Positions 59,999 through 64,000 of a DNA stretch of 64,000 bases are shown here, in pieces. A model generated the notes under the pieces. That model saw nothing but the letters and a program-made list of their open reading frames with translations, was not told where the DNA came from and did not search any database. Numbering within the stretch: the first letter of the stretch is position 1; every line of letters begins with the position of its first letter. The translations under genes and the position numbers were made by a program. This DNA comes from Pseudomonas nitroreducens NBRC 12694. Its GTDB lineage: Bacteria; Pseudomonadota; Gammaproteobacteria; Pseudomonadales; Pseudomonadaceae. The DNA lies in the NCBI RefSeq assembly GCF_002091755.1, contig NZ_BDAI01000005.1:124001-188000 (forward strand). The letters are read 5' to 3'.

Positions 59999-60456
59999 AA
60001 CTGCACGGCCTCGAATTCCCGGATCAGCTGCTCTACGCCCCCGAGTACAACCTCTGGCTGCGCGAGGAAGAAAGCGGCGCCGTCACACTCGGCCTCACCT
60101 CATACGGCTGTGCGATCTACGGGCAGATATTCGCCTTCACCCCCAAGCGCGATGGCTGGCACATCGATTGCGACCGCAGCTTCGGCGTGGTGGAGTTCGC
60201 CAAGGCTGCTTCCTCGGCGCGCAGCCCGCTGGACGGTACCGTTCTCGCCAGCAACGAAGCCGTGGTGCGTCGCCCCGGCCTGATCAACCAGGACTGCTAC
60301 GGCGAGGGCTGGATGGTGCGCCTGAAGCCCGACGACTGGGCCAGCGCCCGTGGCCGTTTCCTGTACGGCGAGGCCGCGCTGAAAGCCTTCGAGCAGCGCA
60401 TGCACCTGGACAATTTCGACCCGGATGACGACGGGGTCCAGGCGCTGCGCCCATGA
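59995..60456 (+). CDS. Glycine-cleavage H-protein-like lipoyl carrier
   Basis: 153-residue GcvH-like protein. The lipoylation-site lysine is K70 in VVEFAKAASSARSPLDGTV (compare ESVKAASD in GcvH), and the H-protein C-terminal motif PGLINQDCYGEGWMVRLKP is conserved. No GcvT, GcvP or lipoate ligase is adjacent. It is coupled to a DsrE-like gene, a pairing reminiscent of lipoate-binding proteins (LbpA) in sulfur oxidation systems, although no Hdr-like genes are present. GTG start overlapping the previous stop by 4 bp. Confidence 0.8.
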   Translation: MKLHGLEFPDQLLYAPEYNLWLREEESGAVTLGLTSYGCAIYGQIFAFTPKRDGWHIDCDRSFGVVEFAKAASSARSPLDGTVLASNEAVVRRPGLINQDCYGEGWMVRLKPDDWASARGRFLYGEAALKAFEQRMHLDNFDPDDDGVQALRP

Positions 60457-61136
60457 GCCGGGAAGGCAGATGCCTCGCGCTACTGCTCTGCCTGCTGGCC
60501 AGCCCGGCACTGTATGCAGACCAGCCCACGCAGGACGGCTTCGTCTATCTCGACCAGGTACTGAAATCCGCGCGCTATGAGGTGCGCTACGCCGGCGCCG
60601 ACAACTTCGTCGGCGAGCCCATCGACGGTTACCAGAAAGCGCGGATCATCCTGACCCGCGAAGCAGCCAGCGCATTGGCGGCGGTGGAGAAGGACGTCGC
60701 CCTGAGCGGCCTGGCACTGAAGATCTTCGATGGCTATCGCCCGCAGCGCGCCGTGGATGAGTTCCGCCGCTGGGCCGCCGACCCGCAGGACATTCGCCAG
60801 AAGGCCCGCTATTACCCCGCGCTGGACAAGCCTGCACTGTTCCGCGACGGCTATATCGCTAAGCATTCCGGCCACTCCCGCGGCAGCACCGTCGACCTCA
60901 CGCTGGTGGACTCCAGCTCCGGGGAAGAACTGGACATGGGCAGCCCGTTCGACTTCTTCGGGCCCATCTCCCATCACGGCACCGCGCTGGTCAGCGTGCA
61001 GCAGACGCGCAACCGAGAAACCCTGCGCCAGGCCATGCTGCGCCACGGCTTCGAGCCTTATGGCGCCGAGTGGTGGCACTACACCCTGAAGGCCGAGCCC
61101 TACCCGAAGACCTACTTCGATTTCCCGGTGCAGTAA
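60453..61136 (+). CDS. D-alanyl-D-alanine dipeptidase (VanX/DdpX family), exported
   Basis: 227-residue zinc dipeptidase with a signal peptide (cleavage after LYA about residue 22). The VanX catalytic set is intact: R96 (GYRPQRA), H141 and D148 (SGHSRGSTVDLT), E206 and H209 (EWWHY). It cleaves D-Ala-D-Ala or related cell-wall dipeptides in the periplasm. The ATG overlaps the stop of the H-protein-like gene by 4 bp. Used for wall recycling rather than glycopeptide resistance, as no vanH or vanA is present. Confidence 0.88.
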   Translation: MSREGRCLALLLCLLASPALYADQPTQDGFVYLDQVLKSARYEVRYAGADNFVGEPIDGYQKARIILTREAASALAAVEKDVALSGLALKIFDGYRPQRAVDEFRRWAADPQDIRQKARYYPALDKPALFRDGYIAKHSGHSRGSTVDLTLVDSSSGEELDMGSPFDFFGPISHHGTALVSVQQTRNRETLRQAMLRHGFEPYGAEWWHYTLKAEPYPKTYFDFPVQ

Positions 61137-61142
61137 GCGATA

Positions 61143-61160
61143 GCGGCCTTCCCTGGCCGC
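61143..61160. terminator. Hairpin between the dipeptidase and Gly-rich protein genes
   Basis: GCGGCC (61143-61148), loop TTCCCT, GGCCGC (61155-61160), in the 30-bp gap of two convergent genes. T-tract weak on both sides. Confidence 0.5.
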
Positions 61161-61166
61161 GGGAAA

Positions 61167-61649
61167 TCAATCGTCGTCGTGCTTGCTGGAGTTGTCGCCA
61201 GCGCCGTCCAGTCCCTTGGTGTTGTGGGTGCCCGGCGTCGTCGCGGAAATCGCCGTCGCCTTGGACAGGCCACGGGTGTCCTTGGAATGCGCCACCGAGG
61301 AAGTCGTCTGGCCGTGGCCCTTGCTGTCGTTCTTGGTGCTGCCGTAGTGATTACCGCTCAGGCCATGGTCGCGGGTGGCCTTGCCGGCATGCTCGCCGCC
61401 ATCGTTCGCGCCATTGCTGTTGCTGCCGTGGTTACCGCCGGGGCCGCCCTTGCCGCCGCCATGGCCACCACCGTTGCCGCCGGCATTGCCACCGCCGTGA
61501 CCGCCGCCATTACCACCACCGTTTCCACCACCGCCACCGCCACCGCCTTTGGCATAGACCGAACCGATCGGCGAGAGGTCGGCGGGCAGCAAGGCTGTCG
61601 TGCCGAGTGCGAATGCACAGGCTACCGCAACAACCAGGGACATTTTCAT
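61167..61649 (-). CDS. Secreted Gly/His/Asn-rich low-complexity protein
   Basis: 160-residue protein with a signal peptide (MKMSLVVAVACAFALGTT, cleavage about residue 34 before KGGGG). A run of Gly triplets separated by N, H, K or A fills residues 35-75, followed by a Ser/Thr/Asn/His-rich basic region ending in KHDDD. No named domain. The His-Gly repeats could bind divalent metals. Start at 61649 with GGAGG 10 nt upstream; longer in-frame starts precede the signal peptide. Divergent from a CigR-like gene. Confidence 0.75.
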   Translation of the reverse strand: MKMSLVVAVACAFALGTTALLPADLSPIGSVYAKGGGGGGGGNGGGNGGGHGGGNAGGNGGGHGGGKGGPGGNHGSNSNGANDGGEHAGKATRDHGLSGNHYGSTKNDSKGHGQTTSSVAHSKDTRGLSKATAISATTPGTHNTKGLDGAGDNSSKHDDD

Positions 61650-61828
61650 CTTGTTATCGCCTCCAGGGGCGGGGGGTTGAGATACCTGTATGACTTGCTG
61701 CAGCCCCCGCAGTTCGGGGCCTGCCGACGAAATGCCAGCACGCCGGTGCCAACTCCATCGCTGCCGCGGTAGCGTCATAACGGCTACGCTGTACCTCACA
61801 GGAACTTAAACATGGAAGCAACACGGAT

Positions 61829-62266
61829 ATGTCCAGACTCAACACCCTCTTGGCTGCCGTCATCGGCTTCACGCTGCTGGGTAGCAGCCCACTGCTATTG
61901 GCCGACCCGGGCAAGAACAAGGGGCACGGCAACAACGCTCAGCACGGCAATCGGGGCAACGCCGGCCAGGGCGGCAACAACTGGCAGGGCGACGGCCCGA
62001 GCATCGACGTCAGCGGCGTGCAGGTCATCCTCAACGACAACCGCAACTACTGGAATCCGGGCGCCACGCTACCGCCGGGCATCCAGAAGAACCTCGCGCG
62101 CGGCAAGCCTCTGCCACCAGGCATCGCGAAGAAGCTCGACGGTCGCCTGATCGGCCGTCTGCCCCACTACGACGGCTACGAGTGGCAGCAGGCAGGCACC
62201 GACCTGCTGCTGGTGACCATCGCCACCGGCGTCATCTACGAAGTGCTGCATAACGTGCTGGATTGA
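61829..62266 (+). CDS. CigR-like anti-virulence regulator family protein
   Basis: 145-residue exported protein. The signal peptide ends at LLLADPGK. An Asn/Gly/His-rich linker (GKNKGHGNNAQHGNRGNAG) precedes the conserved PPGI-KNLARGKPLPPGI block, then LPHYDGYEW and a hydrophobic C-terminal stretch (LLLVTIATGVIYEVLHNVL). This matches CigR-type proteins, envelope proteins that in Salmonella act as an inhibitor of a secreted effector. Here no secretion system is near. Ribosome site weak. Confidence 0.72.
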   Translation: MSRLNTLLAAVIGFTLLGSSPLLLADPGKNKGHGNNAQHGNRGNAGQGGNNWQGDGPSIDVSGVQVILNDNRNYWNPGATLPPGIQKNLARGKPLPPGIAKKLDGRLIGRLPHYDGYEWQQAGTDLLLVTIATGVIYEVLHNVLD

Positions 62267-62399
62267 TTGGTTTGAGCTGCAGGAGAGGGTGATGCCGCGA
62301 TCGCGACCACGGGGCGCTCCTGCAGGATTGACTCGGAACTCCGTCGGCCCGATCAGCCTCCAATCCTCGCCCTCCCACCGCTATCGCCGGAGTTTCCAC

Positions 62400-63026
62400 A
62401 TGAGCCCGCAAGCCCCCGAATTCGACGGCCAGCGCTGGAGCAACGCCGAAGACGACCGCATCGAAGTCGTTGCAGCCGATCCCCATTGGCCACAACGATT
62501 CGCCGAGGAAGCCGCCGCCATCGCCCAACAGGTCGAGCTCCCCGGTCTGGGTATCGAGCACATCGGCAGCACCGCCGTACCGGGGATGGATGCCAAGCCG
62601 ATCATCGACATCCTCCTGCTGCCGCCGCCGGGCAGCGACCCGCACCGGCTCATCGAACCGCTGCAAGTGCTGGGTTATCAGTACTGGGCGGAGAATCCCG
62701 ACACCTCGCGACTGTTCTTCGTCAAAGGCATGCCGCCGCTGGGCAGCGGGCGCACCCATCATGTCCACGTCATGGAGCTGAACGAAGCCTCGCGGCGACT
62801 GCTGTTCCGCGACTGGCTGCGCACCCACCCCGACGACGCCCGACTCTACGCGCAGGTGAAACACGACCTGGCACAGCGCTTCCCCACCGACCGCGACGCC
62901 TACACCGAAGGCAAGGACGAGGTCGTCGCGCAGATACTGGGGCGCGCGCTCAACCCGCCGGAGCACCACCGCGACGGCGACGCAGCCCACGGCGGCGAAA
63001 TCCAGGGACCGGACAGCCGGCGTTAA
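62400..63026 (+). CDS. GrpB/UPF0157 family protein
   Basis: 208-residue nucleotidyltransferase-fold protein. The family signature HIGSTAVPGMDAKPIIDIL is present (residues about 55-75), and HHVHVMEL follows. GrpB proteins are often linked to dephospho-CoA kinase or nucleotide metabolism, but their activity is undefined. The C-terminal 25 residues are polar and may be disordered. Probably monocistronic. Confidence 0.85.
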   Translation: MSPQAPEFDGQRWSNAEDDRIEVVAADPHWPQRFAEEAAAIAQQVELPGLGIEHIGSTAVPGMDAKPIIDILLLPPPGSDPHRLIEPLQVLGYQYWAENPDTSRLFFVKGMPPLGSGRTHHVHVMELNEASRRLLFRDWLRTHPDDARLYAQVKHDLAQRFPTDRDAYTEGKDEVVAQILGRALNPPEHHRDGDAAHGGEIQGPDSRR

Positions 63027-63080
63027 TCCGCCGTTAATCCAGCCGGCCGAAGCTCGGGGCTCCCCTCAGGAGGAAGTCCC

Positions 63081-63284
63081 ATGCTCAAGCTCTCCGTGGT
63101 CACCTTCGCCTGCTTCACCCTGGTCGGCTGCGCCGACGCCCCGCACTACAACCACTTCGGTGCCATCGAATCGCCCGTGCGCGAATCCTTCGGCGAAGAC
63201 AACCTCGAACGCCAGCCCACCCGCGTGCGCCTGCAAAGCGACGATTATTCGGCGCAGCAACAGCGGATGATGTGGGGCCAGTGA
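63081..63284 (+). CDS. Small lipoprotein, hypothetical
   Basis: 67-residue protein with lipobox LVGC (Cys at residue 17). The mature part is short and polar (DAPHYNHFGAIESPVRESFG...), with no recognised domain. A very good AGGAGGAA precedes the ATG by 5 nt, which supports expression. Function unknown. Confidence 0.75.
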   Translation: MLKLSVVTFACFTLVGCADAPHYNHFGAIESPVRESFGEDNLERQPTRVRLQSDDYSAQQQRMMWGQ

Positions 63285-63366
63285 CGTCGCAACACCTCGG
63301 CAGACCGCGCCAGCGGCTGCCGAGTGCGCTATAACGGCAACTCCCCAAGGCACAGGAATCGACGCC

Positions 63367-63588
63367 ATGGCCTTCGACTGGCACAGCGCCCCGATCACCC
63401 GGCAGACCCCGCTGGATAGCCACTACCGCAACACCCAGAACGTCCGCCGCTTCATGACCCAGCACTGCGGCGACGACTTCCATTTCGACCGCGCCTTCAT
63501 GACCTGGATACGCAGCGGCGCGCCAGCGGACATGGGCGCGGTGGTCGATGAGTGGCGGCGGCGCAGGGGCTGCGCGACCACTCGTTAA
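63367..63588 (+). CDS. DUF6434-like small protein
   Basis: 73-residue protein resembling DUF6434 (FDWHSAPITRQTPLDSHYRNTQNVRRFM, in part; then a FHFDRAFMTWIRSG motif). No signal or membrane span. AGGAA lies 8 nt upstream. Its stop overlaps that of the opposing gene by 4 bp. Biological role unknown; similar domains are sometimes fused to SAP DNA-binding modules. Confidence 0.62.
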   Translation: MAFDWHSAPITRQTPLDSHYRNTQNVRRFMTQHCGDDFHFDRAFMTWIRSGAPADMGAVVDEWRRRRGCATTR

Positions 63589-63995
63589 CAACCGATCCAC
63601 AGAGTAAAGCGGCCGTCGCGAATGGGCATGGCGCCCCGTACAACGCTGTAACGCACGGGCAGGACCCCACCCGCTCCGACGCCCAGACGATCAGCCAGCG
63701 CCAGTACTTCTTCGAAGGACACTTCCGGCAGGTACTTGTTGAAGGAGAAACTTTCTCCGCCAATCAGCACCTGCAGCGCGTAGACGTCATCGCGCTCTGC
63801 GTCATAAGCCATCAAGCCCTGTAGCTGAGCACCGGACGGTAATCGAAACAATGCGCGAACAAGCAAGGGGCCCAATTGCCCGGCCTGAGTCGCCATCAGC
63901 GGGATCAGAAAACATTCTTCCCGTCGCCCATCCTGCAACCGCCAAAGATCGCCCAACTCCAGGTGCTCTTCGGTGAACTGGTCCAGCCTGACCAT
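63585..63995 (-). CDS. Hypothetical cytoplasmic protein
   Basis: 136 residues, no signal peptide, no transmembrane helix. Mixed alpha/beta pattern with a beta-rich second half (YALQVLIGGESFSFNKY... and ...YSVVRGAMPIRDGRFTLWI). No recognised family. Base composition is slightly less GC-rich than neighbours. The start at 63995 leaves only 5 bp to the window edge, so upstream context is unseen. Its 3' end overlaps the convergent gene by 4 bp. Confidence 0.6.
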   Translation of the reverse strand: MVRLDQFTEEHLELGDLWRLQDGRREECFLIPLMATQAGQLGPLLVRALFRLPSGAQLQGLMAYDAERDDVYALQVLIGGESFSFNKYLPEVSFEEVLALADRLGVGAGGVLPVRYSVVRGAMPIRDGRFTLWIGC

Positions 63996-64000
63996 GGCCA

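Noticed and set aside
59995..60456. Functional glycine cleavage system H protein
   Set aside because: The lipoyl motif fits, but there are no gcvT or gcvP genes and the partner gene is DsrE-like, so a role in glycine cleavage is not supported by context.
60453..61136. Vancomycin-resistance gene vanX
   Set aside because: Catalytic residues match VanX, but vanH, vanA and vanRS are absent, a signal peptide is present and the host is Gram-negative. A wall-recycling dipeptidase is more likely.
62400..63026. Heat-shock nucleotide exchange factor GrpE/GrpB chaperone
   Set aside because: The GrpB/UPF0157 name is historical; the HIGSTAVPG motif indicates a nucleotidyltransferase fold unrelated to GrpE.

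Overview
The window is a high-GC bacterial chromosome segment from a Pseudomonas close to the P. aeruginosa / P. nitroreducens / P. citronellolis / P. knackmussii group. The evidence is consistent high-GC codon use, recognisable Pseudomonas families (MapZ, CioAB, SfnR-like regulator, 3-mercaptopropionate-type dioxygenase, CmoM, DUF3015, DUF4136), intergenic REP-type palindromes, and gene orders that I recall from P. aeruginosa (cobW-like/ybdD/cstA/DUF3015/mapZ/radA ... mscL/fpr/dctP/rlmG; cioAB/metQ; thiolase/FabG/AraC/MaoC/MazG/cmoM/DUF4136/GNAT). No tRNA, rRNA, prophage, transposase or CRISPR array was seen.

Layout. 1-4675: a PotABCD-type polyamine ABC transporter (SBP cut by the left edge), divergent from a GntR/FCD regulator. 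4826-9545: a CobW GTPase, ybdD-cstA, a DUF3015 protein and the c-di-GMP receptor mapZ. 9566-18255: housekeeping genes (radA, two small coiled-coil proteins, mscL, a TerC/CBS/CorC protein, ferredoxin-NADP reductase, an orphan TRAP binding protein, rlmG, a hydrolase). 18368-24483: a five-gene operon for a periplasmic molybdenum hydroxylase (molybdopterin subunit, 2Fe-2S subunit, tri-haem cytochrome c) with its maturation factors XdhC and MocA-like. 24816-28721: an MFS exporter and the cyanide-insensitive oxidase cioAB plus a 49-residue companion.

29196-49173 is dominated by organosulfur acquisition: a MetQ-type protein, a trans-sulfuration PLP enzyme, an SfnR-like sigma-54 AAA+ protein, then (after betaine and oligopeptide transporters) tauABCD with a second and third sulfonate-binding protein, an SsuD-like monooxygenase, a reduced acyl-CoA-dehydrogenase-like flavoprotein, a LysR regulator, a thiol dioxygenase and a four-domain rhodanese. 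This looks like a sulfur-starvation scavenging island in which sulfonates are imported, desulfonated, and thiol sulfur is oxidised and transferred.

49238-56670: an EamA exporter, an Lrp regulator, and a thiolase / high-molecular-weight FabG / AraC / MaoC lipid set interrupted by intergenic palindromes and an EF-hand protein. 56718-61136: a compact plus-strand run with several start/stop overlaps (MazG-like, cmoM, two DUF4136 lipoproteins, GNAT, DsrE-like, glycine-cleavage-H-like, VanX-like dipeptidase). 61167-63995: small secreted or hypothetical proteins (Gly/His/Asn-rich protein, CigR-like protein, GrpB, a small lipoprotein, a DUF6434-like protein, one unknown).

Most interesting for follow-up: the DsrE + lipoyl-carrier-like pair coupled to a dipeptidase; the terminator placed 18 nt before the PLP enzyme start; the SfnR-like protein with a non-canonical GAFTGA loop; three sulfonate-binding proteins served by one transporter; the four-domain rhodanese; and at least four families of structured intergenic repeats.
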